This document shows positions 7,952-16,966 of a DNA stretch of 64,000 nt, in pieces. Each line of letters begins with the position of its first letter. Position 1 is the first letter of the stretch. Source of the DNA: Physcocola sp002396385 (GTDB lineage Bacteria; Bacteroidota; Bacteroidia; Bacteroidales; Paludibacteraceae); the NCBI GenBank assembly GCA_946535435.1, contig CAMNDM010000013.1, forward strand, positions 16,526 to 80,525, read 5' to 3'. The notes below the pieces were generated by a model. It saw only the letters and a program-made list of their open reading frames with translations, ran no database searches and was not told where the DNA came from. Both the position numbers and the translations under genes were made by a program.

Positions 7952-9270
7952 ATATAAAACCTTTTTGCTTTACCCTCTTTCACAAGTTTATCCATTTGTT
8001 CTTTCGTAATCAGCATAGGATGTTCTTTCCCTCGATAAGGTTGATCGGCGTAGGCACGAATCTCGTCAACAGAGACTCCCGATAGTTCGCAAATAGGGAA
8101 TGTTTCCCCATTAACAGAAATCCTGTTATTTTGGAAATTCAGAATCTGCGAAAAAGCCCCATATGCAACCTTTGAGAATACGATAATCCTTGGTTGGATA
8201 TCTTTCAACAATTCAATGAAATCGTTTTTTTTCTCATCATCAGAAAACCTATCAGACTTCGAGTCCACCAAATGGAAACGAGCAGTCAAACATTGCCGTA
8301 ATAGGACTTTTGGGAAATCCTCCCATTCATAAGAGTCTTCATTCTCTTCGCTCATATCATATACACCAAGAATTGTTGGCTTATTTGTATAAGTTGAGGG
8401 GCTGAGACTACGAAAATCGCAACATAATTCACCCAATGTATAGACAATAGACTCCTCAGAAAGGAAACTCTCCTTGTAGAGACATCCGTCAACGTCAAAA
8501 GTTTTCTCTCGAGAATAACACGGAACATATTGAGTTATCTGCAAATTTTCTATATCCTTAAACCTTACAGGCAGACGAATCATTAGTTTTGTAAAATCTT
8601 CTGGAACTTGGCTTATAGAAACAGGGAACTCAGGACAACTTATCTTAGGAGAAGGAGTTGGAGGCGAATATGGTTGCATAAAAAGATAATATGGGCTACG
8701 ATACTTTTTAGATTCGTCCCAGTATTCTTGCTGTTTATATATTTTTGTCACCAAATTCTCATCCAGCATTTTTTTCAAAGACCCCAAAAAGATAGGTTGA
8801 GAGTTCTTTGAGGCGCTCTTGGTCCGAGTTTTAGTTTCTTTTTTTTGGGGGAAAGTTACGCATTTGTATACATTTATGTAATATAGTCCAGACTTTTCAG
8901 ACACACAAAAGGGATGTCTTTTTATAATATCTGGATTTTCACAGAGTTCAAGAAACCGTTCCCTCTTATTTAAATCAATCTTTAAGAACCTGTCTCCATT
9001 AAGTTCACTATCACAATATTTCCATATAGCCTCATCCTCAAGTGGAATCAACAAATCCATTATCTGTTCATCCGTTAAATTGAAGCGAATAAACTTACCG
9101 TTAAATTTATCAGTACCGAAAAACAAGTCTTCCACACAACAGTCCGGAATACCAAGCGGCACCGGACCATTATCGTTATATTCCATAATTCCCACATTAC
9201 CGTCTTCGTCGACAAGATACCACGAGGTTGACATTGAATGGGTGGCAGGATATTCCTTATCTATAATCAT
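7948..9270 (-). CDS. Hypothetical protein coupled to radical SAM gene
   Basis: Protein of 440 residues that I cannot assign. It opens MIIDKEYPATHSMSTSWYLV and continues with DEDGNVGIMEYNDNGPVP, then long soluble stretches; there is no signal peptide or membrane segment. A basic, lysine/serine-rich linker lies near residue 150 (QKKETKTRTKSASKNSQ) and a proline-rich stretch near residue 205 (YSPPTPSP), suggesting at least two domains. The C-terminal part contains LKDIQPRIIVFSKVAYGAF and ends in a Lys-rich segment (KEQMDKLVKEGKAKRFYI). It is the first gene of a two-gene unit; the four-base overlap with the radical SAM gene suggests balanced production and possibly a physical partner, substrate or adaptor. 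Confidence 0.75.
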   Translation of the reverse strand: MIIDKEYPATHSMSTSWYLVDEDGNVGIMEYNDNGPVPLGIPDCCVEDLFFGTDKFNGKFIRFNLTDEQIMDLLIPLEDEAIWKYCDSELNGDRFLKIDLNKRERFLELCENPDIIKRHPFCVSEKSGLYYINVYKCVTFPQKKETKTRTKSASKNSQPIFLGSLKKMLDENLVTKIYKQQEYWDESKKYRSPYYLFMQPYSPPTPSPKISCPEFPVSISQVPEDFTKLMIRLPVRFKDIENLQITQYVPCYSREKTFDVDGCLYKESFLSEESIVYTLGELCCDFRSLSPSTYTNKPTILGVYDMSEENEDSYEWEDFPKVLLRQCLTARFHLVDSKSDRFSDDEKKNDFIELLKDIQPRIIVFSKVAYGAFSQILNFQNNRISVNGETFPICELSGVSVDEIRAYADQPYRGKEHPMLITKEQMDKLVKEGKAKRFYI

Positions 9271-9901
9271 AGGCTATTGTTTTAAGCAGATAACGCACAA
9301 ATTAAAAGAATATGCGAGAAGAATACAATAGGAAGACACAGAAAATCGTTATAGCAATTAGGAGAAAAAAAGAAAACATTGGAGATGGAAGGACCCATCC
9401 CCAATGTTTCTAAATACTGAAACCGTTTAAAAGGACGACATCTTTGTCGCAAACTAAATTACAAAGAACAAACAACGGCCTCTAATTGGCAGGGATGTTT
9501 GATATTTGGCGAACTCTAAAACAAGGACCGAGTTCATATATATTTAAGTCAGGTTATGCGGTCAAGTAATAACTGTTTCCCTCCAATTCAAACATTCAAT
9601 TTATCTCTTCGGGTCGTCTCAACCCTTCGATGCAAAGTTTGGCAAAAAAGCGGAAAGTGCAAAGGACCAAAAAGCAGTAGGTGTGACAAAGCATTAAATG
9701 CGACTTCCAAAAACGTACAAATTTTGTCGCATCTTAGTACATATTTATGTAAAAATGTAAAAAAATCGATTGACGATATAGCACAACTAACAGATTTACA
9801 GACCTCTCAAATTTGGCATATATACTGCATAAGATTTTTTCAGCAAGAAGAGGATTTATAGCAAAAAAACGTGTTCGCGGCTGTCGAGAAAGGTATAAAG
9901 G
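9271..9901. other. Gene-poor 630-bp stretch with one terminator-like hairpin
   Basis: No convincing gene is visible on either strand. The open frames at 9556-9861 (plus) and 9734-9925 (minus) lack codon structure or family resemblance. The only clear structure is the hairpin at 9374-9409. Short minus-strand frames of 13 and 27 codons near 9500-9600 have no supporting signal. No TAnnTTTG box was found close to the start of the 440-residue gene. Confidence 0.5.
9374..9409 (-). terminator. Hairpin followed by T-rich run on minus strand, orphan
   Basis: AAACATTGG-a-GATGG (9374-9388) pairs with CCATC-c-CCAATGTTT (9395-9409), and the minus strand continues with a T-rich tract. It looks like an intrinsic terminator but no gene ends before it; a short leader, attenuator or small RNA upstream of the 440-residue gene is possible. 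Confidence 0.5.
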
Positions 9902-9940
9902 CAAAAAAAATCCGGACTCCCCCAACAGGGGGTCCGGATA
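9902..9940 (-). terminator. Rho-independent terminator of the GH5 gene
   Basis: A strong GC-rich stem (ATCCGGAC at 9910-9917 with GTCCGGAT at 9932-9939, plus an inner C/G stem with a bulged T) followed on the minus strand by eight T residues. It lies 21 bases beyond the GH5 stop. Confidence 0.9.
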
Positions 9941-9960
9941 AAAGAAAGGAGTTTCAAAAC

Positions 9961-11109
9961 TTACTTGCCGTTAAGGATAGCGGGCAGCTCGTTTCGGGAA
10001 AGATCTTCGTTAACAATCGGGAAATCGCCTTTATAGCACCAGTGGCAATTAGCGATACCATACTGGTGGAACACGCTGCAGACATCGTTATACCAACGCA
10101 GGCGGGTTTCCTTGTCGATAAATTTAGGATAAGCGCCAAACTCGCCACAATAGAGGTGCAAGCCCAAAGCGTTAGCTTTGTCGATGGCCTTCTTCATGTG
10201 CGAATACATTGTGTCGCGGTTATAAGGCTCGTTCATAGAAGCGATTTTAGCCCGTTCCTTTTCGGGAAGTTTTGCCAAGTCGGCACTATCGACAGGAACA
10301 CCCGGATAGTTGATCTTGCCCTTATAGAAACTATAATCGGTCCAAGGGGCCTGGTGGTGGGTTACCAGACTAGGCTCGTAGAAATGGAAACTGAGCACCA
10401 AGTAAGGATCGTTTTCAGGGACGCGGAGCGAGTCGAAAGTGCTAGGAATCTGCCACAAATTAGAGCCGACAATAAGCGTACGCTCTTTTTCAGCCTCACG
10501 AAGTCCCTTTACCGTTTTTTCTATCAGCTTGTTCCAAGCCTCGTGTGTAGGGGCAACCGGTTCGTTCATAATCTCATAGGCGACACGGTCGGTCGGATAC
10601 TGCTTCAGGTCTTTCTGCAAGTCCTTCCAGATAGCCACAAACTTCTCTTGGGCAGCAGGGTCAGAGAACAAAGTATTCGGGTGCTCGTTTTCGCTATTGA
10701 AGTGGTGTGAACGCACAATGTGCAAGTCGACCACAATGTTCATTCCATCTTCAAGCGCCCATTTAACAGCGTTATGCATTAAGCGGAACCCAGCGGTGTC
10801 GCGGTTCATATTCTCGTCGTAGAGGTGTTCCTCGTCAACAGGAAGACGGACAAAGTCGAAACCCATAGCCGCAATAGAGTCAAAATCGCGTTTCGAGATC
10901 TGTTTATTCCGTTCTTCTCCGCGACTGGTGGACTGTGACAGCCAGTGGCTGACATTCACACCATTTTCCAAACGAAGGGTTGCATACGTCTTCTTTTCAG
11001 TAGTAGAAGAAGGATTGCCGTTAGCAGAGTCTGCATTTGAAGAACCCTGATTTCCACAAGAGGCAACCATAAGCGCCAACAAGGCTGAACCTAAAATTCT
11101 TTTTCTCAT
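9961..11109 (-). CDS. Glycoside hydrolase family 5 (endoglucanase-like) lipoprotein
   Basis: Probable cell-surface or periplasmic beta-glycanase of 382 residues. The N-terminus is a lipoprotein signal, ALLALMVASCGNQ, with the lipidated cysteine in VASC, followed by a Ser/Asn-rich linker. The TIM-barrel body shows GH5 landmarks: AMGFDFVRLPVDEEHLYDEN, VVDLHIVRSHHF, the acid/base motif YEIMNEPVAPTHEAW (Glu of NEP) and the nucleophile motif LYCGEFGAYPKF. The subfamily and substrate cannot be read from sequence alone. The gene is monocistronic: promoter box upstream, strong terminator downstream. Confidence 0.9.
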   Translation of the reverse strand: MRKRILGSALLALMVASCGNQGSSNADSANGNPSSTTEKKTYATLRLENGVNVSHWLSQSTSRGEERNKQISKRDFDSIAAMGFDFVRLPVDEEHLYDENMNRDTAGFRLMHNAVKWALEDGMNIVVDLHIVRSHHFNSENEHPNTLFSDPAAQEKFVAIWKDLQKDLKQYPTDRVAYEIMNEPVAPTHEAWNKLIEKTVKGLREAEKERTLIVGSNLWQIPSTFDSLRVPENDPYLVLSFHFYEPSLVTHHQAPWTDYSFYKGKINYPGVPVDSADLAKLPEKERAKIASMNEPYNRDTMYSHMKKAIDKANALGLHLYCGEFGAYPKFIDKETRLRWYNDVCSVFHQYGIANCHWCYKGDFPIVNEDLSRNELPAILNGK

Positions 11110-11138
11110 AATAGTATAAAAGAGTGTAAAGTGATATG

Positions 11139-11168
11139 CAAATATAGTTTATATGAACGATGATACAA
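11139..11168 (-). promoter_or_regulatory. Promoter of the GH5 gene
   Basis: On the minus strand TTG (11166-11168), 19 bases, then TATATTTG (11139-11146) matches the Bacteroidota consensus. The box lies 30 bases before the ATG. Confidence 0.7.
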
Positions 11169-11344
11169 AACCCTCCTGAGAACGCATGTTTTCCGGGGGC
11201 TTTTCTGGGTATCGATTCCTAAATTCTAAATCACCTGCAGTTAGTGTACGTGACAAAAATACAGCCAATAATCAACACCTGCTAACAAAAAACGGGCACA
11301 AGATAGAAAAATCTGGGCACAAGCCGAGGAAACAAACAAAAAAA

Positions 11345-11368
11345 GCCGGCTGCATTTCGACAGCCGGC
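11345..11368 (-). terminator. Rho-independent terminator of the ammonium transporter gene
   Basis: GCCGGCTG (11345-11352) pairs with CAGCCGGC (11361-11368) around an eight-base loop, with a T-rich tail on the minus strand. It lies 44 bases after the transporter stop; the rest of the 11110-11412 gap holds only the GH5 promoter. Confidence 0.9.
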
Positions 11369-11412
11369 CAACGGGAATTAAAAACAAATATATAAAGTCG
11401 GAGGGAAAAACT

Positions 11413-12762
11413 TTATTCCTTTTCAGCGTATTCCGCAATTTCACGCTCGGCAACATCGGCCAAACCATAATGCTCGTCGTGCTGGCTCAAGTCGAGACCT
11501 ATTTTCTCGCTCTGTAAAGAGACACGCATCGGAATCATCTTGTTCGTCAGCCAATATAGGCCGTAACTGACCACAAACGTGTAACCGATGACGATAACAA
11601 GCGCCAGCAAGTGGTTGAGGAAGATAACCACTCCCTCGTGCGTGCAGGCAATCAGACCTTCTTGGATAAAGATACCAGTCAAAACGGTGCCAACAATACC
11701 ACCCATACCGTGAGTAGGGAACACATCGAGCGCATCGTCAACACGGAAGCGGTTGCTCCAGTGTACACAGACGTTACAGATAATAGTGATAACCATAGAG
11801 ATGAAGATGCTCTGCCCCACCGTCACATAACCCGCCGAGGGGGTAATAGCCACCAAGCCGACCACACAGCCAACAGCTGCGCCCATAGCCGAAGGCTTGT
11901 GACCACGCAGACAGTCGAAGAAAATCCAGGTCATCATAGCGGTAGCCGAAGCCGTGTTGGTGTTCAAGAAGGCCTTCACAGCCTGGGCATCGGCATGCAG
12001 AGACGAACCACCATTAAATCCGAACCAACCCAGCCACAAAAGGGCCGCACCCAACAAGACAAAAGGCACATTGGCCGGTTTGACATCCTTTTTCTGACGG
12101 CGTCCCAAAAAGATAGCACCCGCAAGGGCAGCCACACCAGAAGAAGCGTGCACGACGATACCACCGGCGAAATCGACCACTCCCCACTGACGGAAGAGGC
12201 CGTCGGGATGCCAGGTCATGTGGGCCAAAGGACAGTAGATAAGTATACAGAACAGCATCATAAAAACCATATAGGCCGAAAAACGCACGCGTTCGGCAAA
12301 CGAACCCGTAATAAGCGAAGGCGTTATAATGGCGAACTTCATCTGGAACAGCGCATACAGGGCCAAAGGAATTGTAGGGGCCAGATTCACATCAACGTGT
12401 CCGTCGACATCTTTAAACATAAAGAACGTGGAAGGGCTACCCAAAATACCCAAGCCACCCAAATCGTCGCCAAAAGAAAGGCTGAAACCGACAACCACCC
12501 AGATAACGCTGATAACGCCCATGGCGATAAAACTCTGCAGCATGGTCGAAATGACGTTTTTCGCCCCCACCATACCGCCATAAAAGAACGAGAGGCCGGG
12601 AGTCATCATCAAGACAAAAATAGTGGCAGTAATCATCCAAGCGACATCTGCCGTACTCACAAGCGGATCCATCTGAAAACCGAACGAACCCTCATCAACA
12701 AACAGTCCGACGACGGCAATTACCGCCATAATGGACATCAGGACAATCCATCTCTTCTGCAT
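11413..12762 (-). CDS. amt: Ammonium transporter (Amt/MEP/Rh family)
   Basis: Inner-membrane ammonium channel of 449 residues with eleven or so hydrophobic segments. Family hallmarks: VAWMITATIFVLMMTPGLSF followed by FYGGMVGAKNVIST, the pore-region CPLAHMTWHPDG, the signature VVDFAGGIVVHASSGVAALA and the second conserved histidine region FPTHGMGGIVGTVLTG. The N-terminus contains an extra hydrophobic helix before the core. No PII (GlnK) gene is adjacent, which is less usual since many amt genes are paired with glnK. A TAACTTTG box upstream and a terminator downstream suggest a single-gene unit. Confidence 0.95.
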   Translation of the reverse strand: MQKRWIVLMSIMAVIAVVGLFVDEGSFGFQMDPLVSTADVAWMITATIFVLMMTPGLSFFYGGMVGAKNVISTMLQSFIAMGVISVIWVVVGFSLSFGDDLGGLGILGSPSTFFMFKDVDGHVDVNLAPTIPLALYALFQMKFAIITPSLITGSFAERVRFSAYMVFMMLFCILIYCPLAHMTWHPDGLFRQWGVVDFAGGIVVHASSGVAALAGAIFLGRRQKKDVKPANVPFVLLGAALLWLGWFGFNGGSSLHADAQAVKAFLNTNTASATAMMTWIFFDCLRGHKPSAMGAAVGCVVGLVAITPSAGYVTVGQSIFISMVITIICNVCVHWSNRFRVDDALDVFPTHGMGGIVGTVLTGIFIQEGLIACTHEGVVIFLNHLLALVIVIGYTFVVSYGLYWLTNKMIPMRVSLQSEKIGLDLSQHDEHYGLADVAEREIAEYAEKE

Positions 12763-12824
12763 ATATATTCAATGTTTAAATTTGGCGATTCAAATAGTGT
12801 CCGTTCCAGACACAATTAACGGCA

Positions 12825-12832
12825 CAAAGTTA
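12825..12832 (-). promoter_or_regulatory. Putative -7 box for the ammonium transporter gene
   Basis: TAACTTTG on the minus strand fits TAnnTTTG, 63 bases before the ATG. A TTG lies 23 bases further upstream, slightly wider than usual spacing. Confidence 0.5.
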
Positions 12833-13234
12833 GGCACGGCTGGAATTTCCGTAAGCAAAAAAAAGCACTGCTTTAAAATAAAACACAAAAAGTTTCAATC
12901 AACACAAAAACAACCTCTAAAAATATCAAACTATAAAGAAAAAATATCAAGACAGCTGCAAATCATAACTTGAGCGTTAACATAGAGAGGCAGGAGACAA
13001 GAAAGGCAACGTTTCCGACTCAGAGCAAGAAACAGTACAAAATCATTCTTTTTTTCGAACATCACTGAGTTTATTTGCATATTTTAAGTATTTTACCGAA
13101 TATTGCGTTATACTGAACTAACACATTAAAATTTAATACCGAAATCGCAAAACACGAAGGCATACCTTCCAACGATTAAGGGAAAAACACAAACGGCGTC
13201 AGCCAAATATAAAAAAGAGCTATAAGGGTTGCAT
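12833..13234. other. AT-rich intergenic region before the CotH gene
   Basis: Divergent spacer of about 400 bases. I see a short palindrome-like AAAGCACTGCTTT near 12860-12880 but no TAnnTTTG box on the plus strand and no gene. Confidence 0.4.
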
Positions 13235-16200
13235 ATGATGAAACTAACATTAAAAAAAGTGTTACTGCCATTATTATTGGCAGGTGGGAGTTACGCAGCA
13301 AACGCTTCTGTAGTGATCAACGAAGCGATGCCGTGCAATTTGAACACCTATATGGATATGGGTACATACGACTATCATCCGTGGGTGGAGCTATACAACA
13401 ACGGCAAAGACACCATCAACCTGAATGGCTACAGTTTCGTATACAAACCGCTGGAGGAAGAGATCGTAAAGGAGCACACCATTGACTACGATTGTAAGAT
13501 AGCCGGAGGCAAATACCTTTTGTTCTACTTCGACAAACTGGCAGGTAAAAGCAGGCACATCAGCTACAAACTAGACGCCGACGGCGGCACCATCTCGTTG
13601 ATGAACGCAAGCGGCGCCATTGTGTCGTCGTTAAACATACCCGACATCTGCTCTTACGTCTCTTTCGGAATAGGAAAGAACGGGGCCGGCTATATGGAGC
13701 CAACCCCCGGCAATGAAAACGACTCGGCATACGTTGCGACCACCCTCTCTTCTTTCCAAAGCAAGCACCAATGTGCAGCGCCAACCTTCAGCAAGACTGG
13801 TGGCGTTTACGCCGATGCCGAATCTTTAAACATCAGTATAAGCACCCAGACAGAAGGTGCCAAAATCTACTATACGACCGACGGGACAGTACCAACGAAA
13901 GAGAATGGCGAACTCTACAGCGAGCCCCTGGTATTCGAGAAAACCGCAGTCGTCAGGGCGCGCGCCTATTTAAAGGGGAAAGTGTGCAGCCCGATCGCAA
14001 CCGCCTCGTACATCTTCAACGACAGCAAACACAAGTACTGCAGCGGAGTCGGCAAACTGCCTATCGTTTCAATTGTTACCGACAAAAAGAACTTTAAAGA
14101 CAAGACCATCGGCATAGGTACCAAAGGAGAAAACGGTGTAACAGGCAAATGCGGGTCTTTGGGTTCGGCAAACTACAACCGCGACTGGAAGCGCCCTATG
14201 AACTTCGAGTTCATAGAAAACGGAAAAACGGTGGTCAACCACGAACTGGAGGCAAAAGTTATGGGCGGCTGTTCCCGCCAATACGAGACGAAATCGCTCG
14301 CCTTGATGGCGAACAAGAAGTGCGGTAGCGGCAAAAACAAGATGAAATACGCATTCTTCACCGATAAACCCAGCATCACCAAATTCAAGAGTCTGCACCT
14401 TCGCAACGGAGGAAACGACTACGACGGGCTACGCTTCCGCGACGGATTCATGCAAAGTCTGCTTCACGGTGAGAATATCGACTATCAGGCCTACCGCCCT
14501 GTCGGCTACTACATTAACGGTGAGTACCAAGGGCTTATGCTGTTGAACGAGCACGTTAACGAAGACTATGTATACAGCAACTACGGCCTAGACGATGACG
14601 AGGTGGACCTCATCAAGATCGCGACGAATAAAATCAACATCTCGGGGGGCACCGTCGACGCCTACAACAATCTGATTAGCGAGGCACAAGTAGGTATAAA
14701 CACCAGCGGCTACTACGAAAAGATGAACAAGCTGATGGACATGGACGAATATATGACCTACATGGCTTTCGAACAATACATCGTGAACACCGACTGGCCA
14801 AGCAACAATTTGAAGATGTGGCGTCACAGGAACAACGGGCGTTTCCGCTGGATTGTGTACGACACCGACTTCGGTTTCGGCATGTATGCCGGCTACAGTC
14901 CTAACTTTACGACCTACACCACCGATATGATTAAATTCTCGGCTGGAACAGGTTCGGCAGTCAATTGGGGAAATGGCTCAAGCCACGAGCCCTACACCTT
15001 CAGTGAAGAGTCGAAATGGAAGACCATCTTATTCGCAAGTCTGATGAAGAACGACGAGTTCCGTAACAAGTTTATGACCAGAAACCTAATGTTGCTGGCC
15101 ACAAGGTTCAAGCCAGAAACCGTAAAGGCAAAACTAGACAGCATTGCCAAAGACGCCTTCCCTGAGTACTGTGCGATGACAGCAAACGAGAACTGGCAGC
15201 CCAACCTCGACGACAACGACGAGATGAGGACGATGAAGGAATTCGCCGAAAAGCGTCCTTCCTATGTTTACGAACACCTTGCCAGCTATTATGGAGGTAA
15301 TCCGGTCAAGCTGAACATAACATCGAACATAGCAGGGACCGACTGGATCATCAACGGCCTCTATTGGAACAAAGACAAGTATGACAGCAAATACATCAGC
15401 AACCAAACGCTGACCGTTACAGCCATACCTCCGAAGGGCTACGTATTCAAACAATGGAACCTATCGTCTGCCTCCTCGTCAAAACTGCTCACAAAGAGCA
15501 GCGAATGGGACTACCTTTACACAGCAGAAGGAGCGACAGAGGGTTGGAAAGAGAAAGGCTATAAGGCAACCGGCTGGAAGAAAGGCAGCGGAAAATTCGG
15601 CTATGGTCCAAACGACGACTACACAGTTGAACTAGACTATGGGCCAGACAGCGAGGACAAGCCTATCACTGCCTACTTCCGCACCGACGTCAACATCGAC
15701 AATCTGGACGACTACGAGAAATTCACTGCCAACATTGAATACGACGACGCATTTGTGCTGTATGTAAACGGGGTTGAGGTCAGCCGTACCAACCTTTCGG
15801 CCGACACTGTAACCAACACCACCCTGGCAGACGAATACACAAACGACACCAAGATGGAGGTAGAGATTGGCAAAAAATATTTTGTGGAGGGTGGGAACAC
15901 CATCGCAGTAGAGGTTCACCAAAACACCGCAACCAGTAGCGACTTCACCTTTTCGATGATAATGAATGCGATTGGCAAGGCGACAGGAACCTCCTCGAAG
16001 AAGAGCACCTACACCACTACCATAAGCGACGACTACAGCATGGAAGCCATATTTGAGAGAGGTGTAGACACCCAGCGTATTTTCATAAACGAGGTGTGCA
16101 GCTCGAACCAACCCGTCATAAAGAGCGAAGATACATCTGACGGCTACATGTATGGATATGCAGACGAATACGGCAAATATGGCGACTGGGTTGAATTGTA

Positions 16201-16840
16201 CAACGCCAGCGACATAGACGTCAATATTGCAGGCTGGTACATAACAGACAATTCGGCCAAACCGACCAAATACCGGATTCCAACCACAGAGCCGGAAGCG
16301 ACCAATGTGCCAGCACACGGCTACAAACTGATTTGGTGTGACAATGACGTTTGGAACGGTCCGCTGCACGTTGACTTCAAGTTGGGGGACACCAAAACCA
16401 ACACCATTATGCTATCGAGTACGCCAAACTCAGTAGAAGACTCGTTGACCACCATCATTAATATTGGCACCAACCAGTCGTATGGCCGGACATACGACGG
16501 CAACGAGAACAGGCAACACTTCCAGTACAACTGCAAGACTCCGAAGGCGCCAAACGGCACCATTAAAAACTGTCTGGCAGCGGAGTACAACGAGAAAGCG
16601 ACAGAGCAGAACACGCTGTTCCTCTACCCTAACCCGGCAGACGACCAGCTGAACATAGAATCGTCGGGAGAAAAAGTGAGAAAGATGCAAATTTACGACA
16701 ACATAGGGCATCTGGTCTACAGCGAAAATTGCGATTCGAAAGAGATAGCCGTCAACACCAGCATATTTGCGAGCGGCATCTACGTGATAGCAATAGAAAC
16801 GGAAAGCGACATCCGCCATATGAAGTTCATAAAGAAATAA
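13235..16840 (+). CDS. CotH kinase / lamin-tail domain protein with T9SS type A sorting domain
   Basis: Large secreted protein of about 1200 residues. Order of parts: signal peptide (LKKVLLPLLLAGGSYAANAS); lamin-tail-like domain (residues about 26-140, VVINEAMPCNLN to VSFGIGKNGAG); chitobiase-C-like beta domain (about 190-265, GAKIYYTTDGTVPT); CotH kinase-like domain (about 275-650) with NNLKMWRHRNNGRFRW followed by IVYDTDFGFGMY; a short repeat domain with GYVFKQWNL; a beta-sandwich with FVLYVNGVEVSR; a second lamin-tail domain (IFINEVCSSNQP, GDWVELYNASD); and a C-terminal FLYPNPADDQLNIESSG to MKFIKK sorting domain. The ATG at 13235 or 13238 is preferred over the upstream TTG. Family members of CotH phosphorylate proteins; here the substrate is unknown. 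Confidence 0.88.
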   Translation: MMKLTLKKVLLPLLLAGGSYAANASVVINEAMPCNLNTYMDMGTYDYHPWVELYNNGKDTINLNGYSFVYKPLEEEIVKEHTIDYDCKIAGGKYLLFYFDKLAGKSRHISYKLDADGGTISLMNASGAIVSSLNIPDICSYVSFGIGKNGAGYMEPTPGNENDSAYVATTLSSFQSKHQCAAPTFSKTGGVYADAESLNISISTQTEGAKIYYTTDGTVPTKENGELYSEPLVFEKTAVVRARAYLKGKVCSPIATASYIFNDSKHKYCSGVGKLPIVSIVTDKKNFKDKTIGIGTKGENGVTGKCGSLGSANYNRDWKRPMNFEFIENGKTVVNHELEAKVMGGCSRQYETKSLALMANKKCGSGKNKMKYAFFTDKPSITKFKSLHLRNGGNDYDGLRFRDGFMQSLLHGENIDYQAYRPVGYYINGEYQGLMLLNEHVNEDYVYSNYGLDDDEVDLIKIATNKINISGGTVDAYNNLISEAQVGINTSGYYEKMNKLMDMDEYMTYMAFEQYIVNTDWPSNNLKMWRHRNNGRFRWIVYDTDFGFGMYAGYSPNFTTYTTDMIKFSAGTGSAVNWGNGSSHEPYTFSEESKWKTILFASLMKNDEFRNKFMTRNLMLLATRFKPETVKAKLDSIAKDAFPEYCAMTANENWQPNLDDNDEMRTMKEFAEKRPSYVYEHLASYYGGNPVKLNITSNIAGTDWIINGLYWNKDKYDSKYISNQTLTVTAIPPKGYVFKQWNLSSASSSKLLTKSSEWDYLYTAEGATEGWKEKGYKATGWKKGSGKFGYGPNDDYTVELDYGPDSEDKPITAYFRTDVNIDNLDDYEKFTANIEYDDAFVLYVNGVEVSRTNLSADTVTNTTLADEYTNDTKMEVEIGKKYFVEGGNTIAVEVHQNTATSSDFTFSMIMNAIGKATGTSSKKSTYTTTISDDYSMEAIFERGVDTQRIFINEVCSSNQPVIKSEDTSDGYMYGYADEYGKYGDWVELYNASDIDVNIAGWYITDNSAKPTKYRIPTTEPEATNVPAHGYKLIWCDNDVWNGPLHVDFKLGDTKTNTIMLSSTPNSVEDSLTTIINIGTNQSYGRTYDGNENRQHFQYNCKTPKAPNGTIKNCLAAEYNEKATEQNTLFLYPNPADDQLNIESSGEKVRKMQIYDNIGHLVYSENCDSKEIAVNTSIFASGIYVIAIETESDIRHMKFIKK

Positions 16841-16874
16841 ACGACAAAAAAGTTCCACATCGGAAAAAACTGCG

Positions 16875-16882
16875 TACATTTG
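16875..16882 (+). promoter_or_regulatory. Putative -7 box before the 1560-residue gene
   Basis: TACATTTG fits TAnnTTTG, 92 bases before the start codon; no clear TTG lies at the expected distance. It would give a leader containing the hairpin at 16893-16943. Confidence 0.45.
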
Positions 16883-16892
16883 CATAAATAAG

Positions 16893-16943
16893 CTACAAGC
16901 AACAGTCTACAGCCGGTTCCAAACCCGCTGTGGACTTTTGTAG
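16893..16943 (+). promoter_or_regulatory. Structured 5' leader hairpin
   Basis: CTACAA (16893-16898) pairs with TTGTAG (16938-16943), and GTCTACAGC (16905-16913) pairs with GCTGTGGAC (16927-16935, one G-U), separated by a small internal loop and a 13-base apical loop. It lies between the putative promoter and the start codon and is not followed by a T run, so it is more likely a leader structure than a terminator. Confidence 0.45.
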
Positions 16944-16966
16944 TTAGCAAAGAAGATAACTACCTT

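Noticed and set aside
9410..9600. RiPP precursor peptide for the radical SAM protein
   Set aside because: Only 13- and 27-codon frames exist on the minus strand here, without a leader/core pattern, Cys/Gly repeats or a start signal.
9556..9861. Possible 101-residue gene on the plus strand
   Set aside because: No ribosome-binding context, no family resemblance, and unfavourable composition; kept as non-coding.
11611..12819. Plus-strand open frame of 402 codons
   Set aside because: It lies opposite the ammonium transporter; the composition (His, Gln and Arg rich) is typical of an antisense shadow.
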